Source: Teredinibacter purpureus
Lineage (GTDB): Bacteria > Pseudomonadota > Gammaproteobacteria > Pseudomonadales > Cellvibrionaceae
Direction: 5' to 3'
NCBI RefSeq assembly: GCF_014217335.1
Contig: NZ_CP060092.1
Coordinates: 2,559,501-2,623,500 of the forward strand
Length of the DNA stretch: 64,000 bases
Below are positions 36,188-44,774 of this stretch, piece after piece. The position numbers and the translations under genes were made by a program. Under the pieces are notes generated by a model that was given only the letters and a program-made list of their open reading frames with translations, ran no database searches and was not told the DNA's origin. Numbering within the stretch: the stretch's first letter is position 1; every line of letters begins with the position of its first letter.

Positions 36188-37273
36188 GTGTCATCGTTAG
36201 ATTCATATCGTAGAAATGTGACTAAAAAACGAGAGGAAATTTCTAAGTTGCAGCAGGGAAAAGCAAAAGAGCAAACAAAGATTGCCAATCTTTCCAGTAA
36301 GGTAAATTCTGCTTCACAAGCGTTATCTCGAACCAGCAGTACAAGCACCGCGAAATCGAAGCTACGTGAGATAGAAAGATATCAAAAGGATCAGGCGACA
36401 TCGGAAAAGAAAGTAGCTGATTTTGACAGCAAAATTGCACGAAAGCATAAAGAACTTTCTGATGAGCAAAAGAAAGTGTCAAGGGAAGAGGAAAAAGAGA
36501 GCAAGAAAAGGCAAAGGGAATCAGAACAACAGGCTAGATCACACCAGTCTCAAATGAACCAAATAAGCAGCACGCTGGACAAGCATGAGGATATGCACCA
36601 GAGCACTATTGCTACTCTGAATACACTTCAAGACCTTCCTGAAAAAATTGTAGTTCTATTTTTAGCTTCAAATCCAGCTGATGCTCAACAGCTGAGGTTG
36701 GATGAAGAAGCACGCTCAATTGGAGATATGATTAGAAAGGCCAAACACAGGGATTCAGTTTCATTTGAGAGTAGATGGGCAGTTCAGCCAATGGATGTCC
36801 TGCAAGCAATAAATGAGTTAAATCCTACAATAATTCATTTTAGCGGCCACGGCTCAGACTCTGACGAGATAGTATTTCAAGATGCTAGTGGCAATGCAAA
36901 GCTGGTTAGTAAAGAGGCTATTGTACAAACCATGATGGCCTCATCAAGCTGTATTCGCTTAGTTTTCTTTAATACATGCTATTCATATAACCAGGCAGCA
37001 GCAATCACTCATCATGTAGAAGCAGCCATAGGCATGAATACTAGTATTGGTGATGAAGCGGCTAGAGTATTTTCATCACAATTCTATTCTGCAATAGGGT
37101 TTGGTCTTTCGGTAAAAAAAGCATTTGAACAGGCTAAGGCTTTGGTGATGATGGAAGGACTTAACGAAGAGAATACGCCAGAGCTTTTTGTGCAAGAAGG
37201 TTTGGATTCAAATAACTTAATTATTGTGCGTCCAGAAGGTCTAGAAGAAAAGTCCTTGAAATCTGCAGAATAA
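36188..37273 (+). CDS. CHAT-domain (caspase-like) protein with coiled-coil N-terminus (cassette 10)
   Basis: 361 residues from a GTG (AAGGAG 7 bases upstream). Residues 1-150 form a charged coiled coil. The rest is a CHAT domain: VVLFLASNPADAQQLRLDEE, IIHFSGHG with His221 and VFFNTCYS with Cys264, the catalytic dyad of clan CD proteases. CHAT proteins act as effectors in several anti-phage and cell-death systems (known); here no partner gene is adjacent, so it may act alone or with other cassettes. Confidence 0.88.
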   Translation: MSSLDSYRRNVTKKREEISKLQQGKAKEQTKIANLSSKVNSASQALSRTSSTSTAKSKLREIERYQKDQATSEKKVADFDSKIARKHKELSDEQKKVSREEEKESKKRQRESEQQARSHQSQMNQISSTLDKHEDMHQSTIATLNTLQDLPEKIVVLFLASNPADAQQLRLDEEARSIGDMIRKAKHRDSVSFESRWAVQPMDVLQAINELNPTIIHFSGHGSDSDEIVFQDASGNAKLVSKEAIVQTMMASSSCIRLVFFNTCYSYNQAAAITHHVEAAIGMNTSIGDEAARVFSSQFYSAIGFGLSVKKAFEQAKALVMMEGLNEENTPELFVQEGLDSNNLIIVRPEGLEEKSLKSAE

Positions 37274-37275
37274 AT

Positions 37276-37341
37276 ACTGAACAAGGCCATGCACCAGACT
37301 GCGGCGCTGAAGCGCCTCCGCTAGTGATGGCAGCGTTATGG
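37276..37341 (+). repeat. attC of cassette 10
   Basis: 66 bp; R'' ACTGAAC, R' GTTATGG; loop GGCGCTGAAGCGCC. Confidence 0.85.
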
Positions 37342-37820
37342 CTCTACGAGGAAATAAGTTGAAAGTTCTATCGTTACTAATATTATTTTTGGTATCTTCA
37401 TGTACTGTCGGTACAGTTTATGAATTCGAGAGTGTTTCTGATACTAAGGAAATAGAACTTTATTCTGATGAACATATCGTGTTGACTGTCCAGCCGCTTG
37501 TTGGAAATAGAAGTCTGATTAGAATATTTTCGCTTGAAGATAGCGTGTCTGTAAAAATTGAATCGATTCGTATTTCTGTTAACGGAGATGGTCAAGAGTT
37601 AAAATCTAGAGATAGTACAGTAATTCCTGGGGCTCGCATTCTTAAAAGAAACCAGAGTTACGAGCTGGTGACGAATTATGAGATTTCTAAATTGCCGAAA
37701 ACTATTCATGGCTATTTTTATGTAAAGATTCAAATTAACAGAAATATGTACGAAAATACGCATAAGTTTAGTATGCGTAAAAGAAACATAGGGTATTTTG
37801 AAGCTTTGCAAAGCATCTAA
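37338..37820 (+). CDS. Lipoprotein of unknown function (cassette 11)
   Basis: 160 residues. The ATG lies inside the R' box (GTTATGG). Lipobox LVSSC after LKVLSLLILF. The mature part is strand-rich. Because its start codon belongs to the recombination core, its N-terminal codons depend on which cassette is upstream. Confidence 0.75.
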   Translation: MALRGNKLKVLSLLILFLVSSCTVGTVYEFESVSDTKEIELYSDEHIVLTVQPLVGNRSLIRIFSLEDSVSVKIESIRISVNGDGQELKSRDSTVIPGARILKRNQSYELVTNYEISKLPKTIHGYFYVKIQINRNMYENTHKFSMRKRNIGYFEALQSI

Positions 37821-37824
37821 AATG

Positions 37825-37896
37825 CCATAACAAGCGCATGTTGTCGGACTGGTTTTCCGCTGCGCTCCAAACCAGCCGCAAATGCGGGCGTTAGGC
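37825..37896 (+). repeat. attC of cassette 11
   Basis: 72 bp; R'' CCATAAC, R' GTTAGGC; arms GCGCATGTTG and CAAATGCGGGC. Confidence 0.88.
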
Positions 37897-37907
37897 ATAG
37901 AGAAGAT

Positions 37908-38336
37908 ATGGAAATTTATAACACACCAGAGTCAAACGTCGAAATTGATAAGTTTCAGTCAGCACCAAGTGTTTTCTGGAAAATATTTTTTTGGATTCAT
38001 ATTGTTTTAATTCTATTTGTACCCTTTGCATTTATCGAAAGCAAAGAGCTTCATTACCTAGATTATATTGATGCAGCAATATTCCTCCCTATAGTGGCCT
38101 TTTGCCTTTATTGCTACGCATATTCAAAAAGGCCTATTGGTAGTAAGATTTATTCAGTGCTCTTTTACTCATATTTTTTATGGGCAATATTTTATGAGGG
38201 GGTTGCACCTTATATATTGGAAGTTCCATCCTACGGAGAAGAGGCTTTTATTGATTTATGGGTTATTATAATTCCGGTTTTCCTTATTCCAACGCTGTTT
38301 GCTCAATACATGCTTACAAAGCCAATAAATGCCTAA
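37908..38336 (+). CDS. Four-TM membrane protein (cassette 12)
   Basis: 142 residues with spans near 25-42, 55-70, 84-100 and 115-135, aromatic-rich. A short soluble N-terminus (NTPESNVEIDKF) precedes them. Family not recognised. Confidence 0.75.
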   Translation: MEIYNTPESNVEIDKFQSAPSVFWKIFFWIHIVLILFVPFAFIESKELHYLDYIDAAIFLPIVAFCLYCYAYSKRPIGSKIYSVLFYSYFLWAIFYEGVAPYILEVPSYGEEAFIDLWVIIIPVFLIPTLFAQYMLTKPINA

Positions 38337-38423
38337 CAAAGCTATCAAACTCATTCCAGCGCTTCGCGCTTCCACTGGACAGCCAAAACTGCGTTTTGTC
38401 TGCCGTTTATAGCGGCGTTAGGA
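38331..38423 (+). repeat. attC of cassette 12
   Basis: 93 bp; R'' GCCTAAC, R' GTTAGGA, where the purine half of R' supplies the AGGAGG ribosome binding site of the next gene. Confidence 0.9.
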
Positions 38424-38434
38424 GGCAAGTTCGA

Positions 38435-38740
38435 GTGTTGCTGATGTTCATATTTTCTCTCTGCTTCGTAGTTATCGGTTGGTCTGGAATATTGACGGCC
38501 AGATACTATTCTGCTGTAAAGAAGCATGAACCCGAAATTTGGAAGAAAATTGGTGAACCCAATATCATAACTATGAGAGCGACATTTTATGGTTTAGAAA
38601 ATTCGCCCCTCTTTCTGGAAATAGAGAGTAAAGAAGTTTTGTCGCTAGCTAAGCGAAGTAAGCAATCTCAGAAAGTAGTATTGGTTTCCTTTTTTGTGCT
38701 TTTCTTAACAATAGGCTGGAGCGTACTAAATGTCTCCTAA
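38435..38740 (+). CDS. Two-TM membrane protein (cassette 13)
   Basis: 101 residues from a GTG at 38435; AGGAGG at 38420 comes from the attC core. Spans: MFIFSLCFVVIGWSGILTA and VVLVSFFVLFLTIGWSVL; a soluble middle loop (HEPEIWKKIGEPNIITM). Unknown function. Confidence 0.72.
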   Translation: MLLMFIFSLCFVVIGWSGILTARYYSAVKKHEPEIWKKIGEPNIITMRATFYGLENSPLFLEIESKEVLSLAKRSKQSQKVVLVSFFVLFLTIGWSVLNVS

Positions 38741-38850
38741 CAAGTTACTCCACCCGACGTTTTGGTCTACGCTCCATGTTGTACATGGCCTTCGGCCATT
38801 TTGCACAACATTCCACTTCAACCAAAACGCGGCTGAGTAAGGCGTTAGCT
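38735..38850 (+). repeat. attC of cassette 13
   Basis: 116 bp; inverse core TCCTAAC, R' GTTAGCT. Confidence 0.9.
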
Positions 38851-38875
38851 GTTTTCGTGAAACTAGAGATTTTCT

Positions 38876-39469
38876 ATGGATAAAGAGATACCTGAACACT
38901 TAAAAAAATGGAATTGGGGTGCGTTCTTTTTAAACTGGATTTGGGGTGTAGGAAATAACACCTATTCTGCGTTTAAAATATTTATTCCGGTATATGGGTT
39001 CTACTATATTTTCAAGCTTGGTGCTCACGGTAGCGAATATGCATGGAAAAACGGGACATGGAGAGATGAAGATCATTTTGTAAAAGTACAACGAAACTGG
39101 TCGCGAGCGTCATTTGCGTATATAGGGCTCTGCTTTCTTCTCGCACTACCATTATTTTTCATGGTTGGTCATTTGTTCAGGAATTCTGAACCTTACATTA
39201 TGTCAATGGCGCTGCTCGAAGGCTCGCCAAAATTTAAAGAAGAGATCGGAGTTCCTTATGACGCAGGTTTTATAACCGGAAACCTGTCTACTTCTGGGCA
39301 TCAAGGAAGCGCAAATATGTCATTTGGAGTTGATGGGGCTAGAGGCGAAGCAAAAATTTATATTAAAGCTGAAAAAGACATGGATATCTGGAAATTACTT
39401 TGTGTCAAAACAGAATACATAAACAGTAGCACAGTCGAACTTCTCGGTGAGTGCGCAAATGGCAGCTAA
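38876..39469 (+). CDS. DUF2628-like plus Coa1/Tim21-like membrane protein (cassette 14)
   Basis: 197 residues. The N-terminal WNWGAFFLNWIWGVGNNTYS resembles DUF2628-type proteins; two to three spans; the C-terminal 80 residues (EEIGVPYDAGFITGNLSTSG, SFGVDGARGEAKIYIKAEKD) have the layout of Coa1/Tim21-like domains. Combination seen in uncharacterised bacterial proteins; role unknown. Confidence 0.75.
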   Translation: MDKEIPEHLKKWNWGAFFLNWIWGVGNNTYSAFKIFIPVYGFYYIFKLGAHGSEYAWKNGTWRDEDHFVKVQRNWSRASFAYIGLCFLLALPLFFMVGHLFRNSEPYIMSMALLEGSPKFKEEIGVPYDAGFITGNLSTSGHQGSANMSFGVDGARGEAKIYIKAEKDMDIWKLLCVKTEYINSSTVELLGECANGS

Positions 39470-39574
39470 CAAGGCGCTCAATAGGACATTTTTTACTCCG
39501 CTTTTTTTGCGGTGGCTACGCCACTTTACCGCAAAAACGCTACGTAAAAAATGCCTATTAGCTTGGCGTTATGA
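39464..39574 (+). repeat. attC of cassette 14
   Basis: 111 bp; R'' AGCTAAC, R' GTTATGA; arms GCTCAATAGGACATTTTT and complement. Confidence 0.92.
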
Positions 39575-40083
39575 GCTACCAGCGAGTTGTCGCCAAGGTC
39601 TGTTTTAAGGCCTAAATTGGAATTATTTTTATACGTGCTATGGAATGGCTATCTCCCTTTGATTTCCACTTTCATTCCATTTAGAAAAGTAATAGGCTAA
39701 AGCCAATTACAACGCGCTTTCGTAGCCTTTGTTTGGCAGTTTTAATCCGGTTTAACTAAATTGTAAAAACACACAAATTAGTTAAACCTCGTTGGTGCTA
39801 GTCATCAAGTTTGTGCCTGTTGGGTAAATAGTCTTCAGGTGTGTATTATTTATTGGCTTTTAGGCAACGCTGCTTTAAGTAAGGTCAAAAGCATCTATGG
39901 GGTACTAATCTATTTGGTTAGTATAAAAAATAAGGTGTTGCAGGTGCAGTTAGTGGTCTCTCATAACAATGCCCATCAGGCTCGCCCGCAAGCGGGCTGG
40001 ACCTCCGTTCCGGCGCTTGCTTTGCGGTTGTCGCTTACGCTACCGCAAAACAATCACCTACACTGCGGCCCCTGTGGGCGGCG
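39569..40083 (+). other. Cassette 15, no convincing gene
   Basis: About 390 bases before the attC contain no supported ORF; the plus-strand frame at 39839 has no ribosome binding site and runs into the attC. It contains a 16-base inverted repeat (39749-39764 with 39773-39788, GGTTTAACTAA... arms, one mismatch), so an RNA product or regulatory structure is possible. Confidence 0.6.
39749..39788. repeat. Hairpin in gene-poor cassette 15
   Basis: 16-base arms with one mismatch around an 8-base A-rich loop. No T-run on the plus strand. Confidence 0.6.
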
Positions 40084-40089
40084 TTACTT
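39961..40089 (+). repeat. attC of cassette 15
   Basis: 129 bp; inverse core TCATAAC, R' GTTACTT; CGCCCGCAAGCGGGCTGG type. Confidence 0.9.
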
Positions 40090-40578
40090 GTCTATTAAAA
40101 AAAGTTTGGTGTGTAGTTAAGTTTCAGTAGGGTGTTCCTAAATTCGTTACCCTCCATCAAGTTTAGGTAAGCCACCTTTGGTCGCTTACAACGTGCTTCG
40201 TAAAAGGTAGATTTGGTAATCCGGTAAAGCTTCGTTGCAAAAAAGTGCAACCAAGCTTTACCTAGCAAAGGGAGTTTGCGGCTTATTCCTCCCGTTTGTT
40301 CCTTTCTGTTGGTTGCCATAATCACTTGTTGTTTTGGGTCAATTTTATGCCTTCTGTTTTGGCTATCCCACGGTTATAGTTGGGTCTAACCAAAGCTTCA
40401 GGCTTTTTAAAAAAATACAGCAATTGGCGTAGCAGCGTAGTTAAAAGTGAGTAGGTGTTTGGTACAAGTAACAAATCGCTGCACACGGACGCATATTGCT
40501 ACGCTCGTTTTTATGTATGTCGCGGTGCTCCATTTTACATAAAAACGCTCTCCGCAATATGCGCCGGTGAGCTCGGCG
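40084..40578 (+). repeat. Cassette 16, type B (copy 2 of 3)
   Basis: 495 bp, very close to 54335-54828 and to the body of 35691-36149. A 76-codon minus-strand frame spans it but is not kept in copy 1. Directly followed by a type C cassette; the pair recurs in reverse order at 53803-54828. Confidence 0.78.
40223..40262 (+). ncRNA. Conserved hairpin of type B cassette, copy 2
   Basis: GGTAAAGCTTCGTTGCA arm pairs with TGCAACCAAGCTTTACC with one mismatch; AAAAAG loop. Confidence 0.5.
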
Positions 40579-40584
40579 TTAAAT
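40466..40584 (+). repeat. attC of cassette 16
   Basis: 119 bp; inverse core AAGTAAC, R' GTTAAAT; same sequence type as 52128 and 54716. Confidence 0.9.
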
Positions 40585-41109
40585 AGCTCGGCAACATACT
40601 ATTTATACGGCGTGAAGATTTCAGTTTTAAACTTACATTTTTAGCTGTGTAGTGGTTTTAAATATTATGCTAGTTTCATAACGAAACAGTTCGTTTAGCT
40701 CTACCAGCATTAAACCGTGCAAACCACTCTAAAAGTCTGTTTTAGTATTTTAAGCTTTACTGGTTTCAAGCATATTTTAGTAACTCGTAAAAAGTGTTAT
40801 TTTCGAGCGGGTAGTTTTAATGAAGAAAAAAGCAGAGCGGGGTAGTGGTGTAAAGTTTACCGGTCGTTCTTCTTAGGGTTTTCAGGTTTAGCGTTTACGG
40901 GTGTTCATGTAGCGTTGTTCGCCACTTTGGTAGCAAAGCTCCATTTGCGTTCCGCAACGCAGTGTTGGTGTTGTTTGGTGTATCGCCATTTAACAAGGCC
41001 ATCATGCTGCGCCAGCAAGCTGGCTGGACAAATTTTCCGTTGTTTGTTTTGTGCTTTAACGCTACGCTAGCACAAAAAAACAACTCCAAATTTGCCGCAT
41101 ATGGCGGCG
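40579..41109 (+). repeat. Cassette 17, type C (copy 1 of 3)
   Basis: 531-bp cassette repeated at 47408 and 53803. A mini-ORF at 40820-40876 (18 codons, MKKKAERGSGVKFTGRSS) is kept in all copies with one Gly/Asp change. An AACGAA-ACAG-TTCGTT palindrome lies near 40679. The minus-strand frame over the attC is a shadow. Function unknown; RNA, promoter or micropeptide are options. Confidence 0.75.
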
Positions 41110-41115
41110 TTAGCT
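40988..41115 (+). repeat. attC of cassette 17
   Basis: 128 bp; R'' ATTTAAC, R' GTTAGCT. Confidence 0.92.
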
Positions 41116-41128
41116 GTAAGGCATAGAA

Positions 41129-41551
41129 ATGAAGAGTATCGCTATATTATTTGTATTGTTATTTTCATGCTCGTCTTTAGCTGAAGATTTACGGGTTTGC
41201 CCAAAGCAGGAGCCATTCCCTGCACACTCGGAAAAGCCTGAACTCTCCGAAGATGATTATGAGTACGAGAAGCATATTTATGAGCTTAAGTATGACGAAA
41301 TTAATGATATCTCATATAAAAAATACCAAGCAGCATTTGAGTATCTAGAAAATGACTTGCCTAGACAATTAAAGGTTTATGGTGATTTCACTAATTCATC
41401 TGAGTTGTCAGGAAACTTCCGTTACCATACTTCAGCGATTAATGCCTATACGCTTAGGAAGCGAGCACTTGTGGAATTCTACCAATACGGTAAGGGTGAA
41501 AAGATCAATGAATTTTGTAAGTATCTATCAACACTGGAGTATCACCCATAA
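41129..41551 (+). CDS. Secreted protein (cassette 18)
   Basis: 140 residues. Signal peptide MKSIAILFVLLFSCSSLAED, a lone Cys soon after cleavage, then charged helices (DDYEYEKHIYELKYDEINDI). Unknown family. Confidence 0.78.
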   Translation: MKSIAILFVLLFSCSSLAEDLRVCPKQEPFPAHSEKPELSEDDYEYEKHIYELKYDEINDISYKKYQAAFEYLENDLPRQLKVYGDFTNSSELSGNFRYHTSAINAYTLRKRALVEFYQYGKGEKINEFCKYLSTLEYHP

Positions 41552-41555
41552 ATAC

Positions 41556-41669
41556 AGCTAACAAGGCGTGCCAGCTGACATTTTGGTCGGCGCTTCGTTT
41601 TGTGTATGGCTACGCCATTTTACACAAAACTACACACCAACCAAAATGCAGCTGCACTTGGCGTTATGC
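41556..41669 (+). repeat. attC of cassette 18
   Basis: 114 bp; R'' AGCTAAC, R' GTTATGC. Confidence 0.92.
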
Positions 41670-41694
41670 GTCTTAACGGCTGGTAGAGTAGGGC

Positions 41695-41940
41695 TTGGAA
41701 TTCATTGGTGTTGTTTACTGTAAAAGTCTCATCTGGTTTCGAAGAGTTTACGTGCATCCTCCGTTTACTTTAGCAATCAGCACAACAGCGTCAAAACGCT
41801 ACCAGTATTCTAGTCTTCACGTTTATAGTTTTTTGGTTTTTCTTGTATTCGTAGTTGTAACTCTATTTTCGACGGGTACTTGGCTCAGATGTAAAGCTAG
41901 GTTAATCTCAATGGTTGTTGGTAGTGGCTTTGGGTTTTAA
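41695..41940 (+). CDS. Doubtful small membrane protein (cassette 19)
   Basis: 81 codons from a TTG with weak ribosome binding. One hydrophobic stretch (VYSFLVFLVFVVVTLFSTGT). The only plausible frame in a 465-bp cassette; it may be non-coding instead. Confidence 0.35.
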   Translation: MEFIGVVYCKSLIWFRRVYVHPPFTLAISTTASKRYQYSSLHVYSFLVFLVFVVVTLFSTGTWLRCKARLISMVVGSGFGF

Positions 41941-42020
41941 GTCTAAATCAAAGCTATTTTTACTAAATTTATGGCTTTGTTGTGTGTGGTGAACGGGGTG
42001 TTTTGTATATATAGAAAGTC

Positions 42021-42134
42021 GCATAACAAAGCTATCGTAGGGACATTTATTGCTACGCTCCGTTTTGGGGTGGCTACGCCACTTTACCCCAAAACTCCAC
42101 TCCACAATAAATGCCCCACATAGCGGCGTTACGT
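42021..42134 (+). repeat. attC of cassette 19
   Basis: 114 bp; R'' GCATAAC, R' GTTACGT; TTTTGGGGTGG/CCACTTTACCCCAAAA inner stem. Confidence 0.92.
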
Positions 42135-42161
42135 GTCTTGGCAAAGTATGGAGTAATAGAA

Positions 42162-42740
42162 TTGGAACAAAACGTAGAAACATGGCCTCCTTGCCAAGCA
42201 TTTTATATAGAAAGCATGTTATCTATTACTTCCTCTGCGATTGATTCTACTGAGAAATTGGCAATAATTTTCAATCCAAACGAGGATTTGTCAGATTTAC
42301 AACATGAAGAAATATTAGATTGGGTCCAAAATATCGTAACTCAGGCTGCCGCTTTGTCTCGCTACTTTTGGGCTGTTAAAAAGAAAGAAAAAATCCACAA
42401 ACAACGTTCTCAGTATCTTCGTCGTGTATTTGGCATATCTGAAGAAAGCGCGATAAAGAATCGTGACTTAAGAAATCTAATTGAGCACTTTGATGAAAAC
42501 CTAGATGTTTTTGTTAGCAAGCCAGTTGTAGGTACTATCTTGCCAAACTATGTGGGCGAGGAGCAAGACACTCAAGGTGTCCCACTGCATGTATTTCGTG
42601 CTTTCTACAATAGAATTGGAGTATTTGAAGTTCTGGGACATCGCTTTGAGCTACAGCCAATCGTAGATGAAATATACGAAATCCATAGAAAATTGGTTTC
42701 GTTTTCTGAGTCGGGGTATGTTTTTCGCAATGCAGTATAA
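42162..42740 (+). CDS. HEPN-like helical protein (cassette 20)
   Basis: 192 residues from TTG 42162, preceded by GGAG with 8-base spacing. All-helical. RDLRNLIEHFDENLD contains an R-x4-H motif (RNLIEH) in the context typical of HEPN domains, whose members are often RNases in toxin or abortive-infection systems. No second motif is seen, so HEPN is tentative. No partner antitoxin in the cassette. Confidence 0.7.
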   Translation: MEQNVETWPPCQAFYIESMLSITSSAIDSTEKLAIIFNPNEDLSDLQHEEILDWVQNIVTQAAALSRYFWAVKKKEKIHKQRSQYLRRVFGISEESAIKNRDLRNLIEHFDENLDVFVSKPVVGTILPNYVGEEQDTQGVPLHVFRAFYNRIGVFEVLGHRFELQPIVDEIYEIHRKLVSFSESGYVFRNAV

Positions 42741-42742
42741 AA

Positions 42743-42829
42743 ACGTAACAAGTCAATCAATGTCGCCCCTGCGGGGCTGGACCTCCAAACCGCTGCGCGG
42801 TTTTCCGGCCCATTATTGAGGCGTTAGCT
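42743..42829 (+). repeat. attC of cassette 20
   Basis: 87 bp; R'' ACGTAAC, R' GTTAGCT. Confidence 0.88.
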
Positions 42830-42836
42830 CTAAAGT

Positions 42837-43274
42837 ATGGAAATAGAACTCGGAATATATGGGAAGATTATTTTTTGGTGTTTAGCGCTTTTAATATTCC
42901 TGTATGAGATTTATCAGGTTTTAAAAGGGAGAGCCTCCGATAGTTGGCGAGCACATACAGCAAAGGTCACAGACGTTCGTATCGATACACGGATAGATGA
43001 TGGAGTCGAGGAGAGTAAGCCTAGTATCAAATATCATTACTCATACATGGGCTCTTCTTATAGAGGTAGTAAGATTAAGTATGGTGGTCTTTGGTCTAGT
43101 AAGTATGGCAACGCAACTACAATGCTGTCGGGTATCGTCAAGGGAAGTGATGTAACCATCTACGTCAATCCCAAACGTCCCTATCAGTCCGTTTTGTATC
43201 GCGGGTATCAAGGTAGTGCTGTCTGGTTTATTTGCTTTATGGCTGTGTTTTTCTTCATCGCAGTCCAGAGCTAA
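42837..43274 (+). CDS. DUF3592-domain membrane protein (cassette 21)
   Basis: 145 residues. An N-terminal span (KIIFWCLALLIFLYEIYQVL), a DUF3592 beta region (IKYHYSYMGSSYRGSKIKYG, DVTIYVNPKRPYQSVLYRG) and a C-terminal span. DUF3592 proteins are uncharacterised membrane proteins found across bacteria. Confidence 0.85.
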   Translation: MEIELGIYGKIIFWCLALLIFLYEIYQVLKGRASDSWRAHTAKVTDVRIDTRIDDGVEESKPSIKYHYSYMGSSYRGSKIKYGGLWSSKYGNATTMLSGIVKGSDVTIYVNPKRPYQSVLYRGYQGSAVWFICFMAVFFFIAVQS

Positions 43275-43380
43275 CAAGGCAGTCAAATTGACGGCTATTC
43301 CGTCGCTTGTTTTGGTGGCGGCCGCTACGCTGCCACAAAAACAATCAACTACATAGCCGCAATTTACTGCGGCGTTAGAG
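43269..43380 (+). repeat. attC of cassette 21
   Basis: 112 bp; R'' AGCTAAC, R' GTTAGAG. Confidence 0.9.
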
Positions 43381-43387
43381 TAATCTC

Positions 43388-43804
43388 ATGCAAAACTATA
43401 CCTTCAAAATATTAATACGAATTTGGCATCCGACAATAGATCCAAAGATAATTTCAGATAGCCTAAATATCGAGCCAAATAGAACTTGTACGAGCGGTGA
43501 ACAAAGATCAACACCCAAAGGTACATTGTTGGATGGTGTATATTCTGAAACTTATTGGTATACCGACCCCTATAACCGAGGTGAGTGTGCTTCGACAGAC
43601 TATTTAGTTGAAGATTTAATTGAAGAAACTGTTTCGCTGCTTGAACCTCACATTTCTTTTATGCATAAATTAATTGATGATGGCGGCAGAATCCATCTTC
43701 AGGTAAGTACATATGGAGACCGAAATTATGCAATTGAACTTTCTCCCTCCATGCTACAAAGGTTATCATCATTGAAAATAAGTTATCTTCAAGATGTGTA
43801 CTAG
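43388..43804 (+). CDS. DUF4279-domain protein (cassette 22)
   Basis: 138 residues, soluble. Start YTFKILIRIWHPTIDPKIIS, then LNIEPNRTCTSGEQRSTPKG and the late IHLQVSTYGDRNYAIELSPS fit DUF4279, a family common in cassettes and near toxin-immunity loci. Role unknown. Confidence 0.82.
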   Translation: MQNYTFKILIRIWHPTIDPKIISDSLNIEPNRTCTSGEQRSTPKGTLLDGVYSETYWYTDPYNRGECASTDYLVEDLIEETVSLLEPHISFMHKLIDDGGRIHLQVSTYGDRNYAIELSPSMLQRLSSLKISYLQDVY

Positions 43805-43813
43805 AGTAAATTA

Positions 43814-43888
43814 CTCTAACAAGGCAAATCACATTCGCCCTTCGGGCTGGACGTCGCTGACGCTCCGCCTGTGTTTGCGACGTTATGT
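43814..43888 (+). repeat. attC of cassette 22
   Basis: 75 bp; inverse core CTCTAAC, R' GTTATGT; CGCCCTTCGGGCTGG loop. Confidence 0.88.
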
Positions 43889-43900
43889 GGAATATGTCGT

Positions 43901-44143
43901 ATGAAGGAAAAATATCTTGTTTATCATGATTACGGAAAAGGATCGGTTTGGTTCTACTTATATTCAGGGTCGATAGAGGATATAGAAAAAATATACCCCG
44001 AGTTAAAGCTTGCAAAGGAAGAGCCTATTTGGTTTACCGATGAAATTAGAAAAAACTTAGAGGAAAAACTAACTTGTGATATTGACGACAGTTCCCATGA
44101 GATGTTGCAAGCATTACTAAAAGACCGTGTTATAAATGGGTAA
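43901..44143 (+). CDS. Small acidic hypothetical protein (cassette 23)
   Basis: 80 residues from the ATG at 43901. Soluble, acidic; YLVYHDYGKGSVWFYLYSGS then helical. The longer frame into the attC is not needed. Unknown. Confidence 0.72.
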   Translation: MKEKYLVYHDYGKGSVWFYLYSGSIEDIEKIYPELKLAKEEPIWFTDEIRKNLEEKLTCDIDDSSHEMLQALLKDRVING

Positions 44144-44158
44144 TGAACTTTCAAAATC

Positions 44159-44272
44159 ACATAACAAGTTTGTCCATTTGACGTTTTGGTCTACGCTCCG
44201 TTTTGGGGTGGCTATGCCACTTTACCCCAAAACTCCACTACAACCAAAAAGCAAATGACAAAGGCGTTACAT
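44159..44272 (+). repeat. attC of cassette 23
   Basis: 114 bp; R'' ACATAAC, R' GTTACAT; close to the attC at 32785. Confidence 0.92.
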
Positions 44273-44300
44273 TCACAAACTGGGTTGTAGAAAATTTTAA

Positions 44301-44678
44301 ATGAAAATAGCGCTTTCACTAATTCTGATTGTGGTCAGTATTTCAGCTAGAGCTAATACGCTGGAAGACTTCTATTATCAGCTCCCCATTTTTATTTGCT
44401 ATGACGATGTGTATCTTGGGTGCAGAAACGGAGAAACCATTGAGGCGTGTACAAAAGGTTTGGTGCAACACCGAGAGCCTTGCGTAAAAAACAGGAACAT
44501 TGATTCGATGGAGGTTTTAACCGAGGCTATGGGTTGTATGGTGTTAAAGCACTCAGACGTCGAAACTATAGAAGAATTCGAAGCTAAGTGTAATGGAGGT
44601 ATGAATATCAATATTACCAAAGCGAAGGAAAAAGTCGAAAAAGCTGATCATGACTGGGTGCTCGAATTATTAAAATGA
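44301..44678 (+). CDS. Cys-rich secreted protein (cassette 24)
   Basis: 125 residues. Signal peptide MKIALSLILIVVSISARA; five Cys in the mature part (ICYDD, GCRNG, EACTK, EPCVK, AMGCMV, AKCNG) probably form disulfides in the periplasm. Unknown family. Confidence 0.78.
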   Translation: MKIALSLILIVVSISARANTLEDFYYQLPIFICYDDVYLGCRNGETIEACTKGLVQHREPCVKNRNIDSMEVLTEAMGCMVLKHSDVETIEEFEAKCNGGMNINITKAKEKVEKADHDWVLELLK

Positions 44679-44771
44679 ATGTAACAAAACAATCAACCGG
44701 ACTTCGCTAAGCGTGGTTCGCTTTGCTCACAATACCACGCTTAGCTTCGCTCGGTTATTGTGGCGTTATAG
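44679..44771 (+). repeat. attC of cassette 24
   Basis: 93 bp; R'' ATGTAAC, R' GTTATAG; loop CTAAGCGTGG/CCACGCTTAG. Confidence 0.88.
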
Positions 44772-44774
44772 CTT

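Noticed and set aside
40095..40325. 76-residue minus-strand ORF in type B cassettes (also 54291-54575)
   Set aside because: Frame broken by a one-base deletion in copy 1; it overlaps the hairpins and has no recognisable family.
40895..41089. Minus-strand ORF repeated at 47724 and 54119
   Set aside because: It is the reverse reading of the attC and flanking type C sequence; repeated only because the cassette is repeated.
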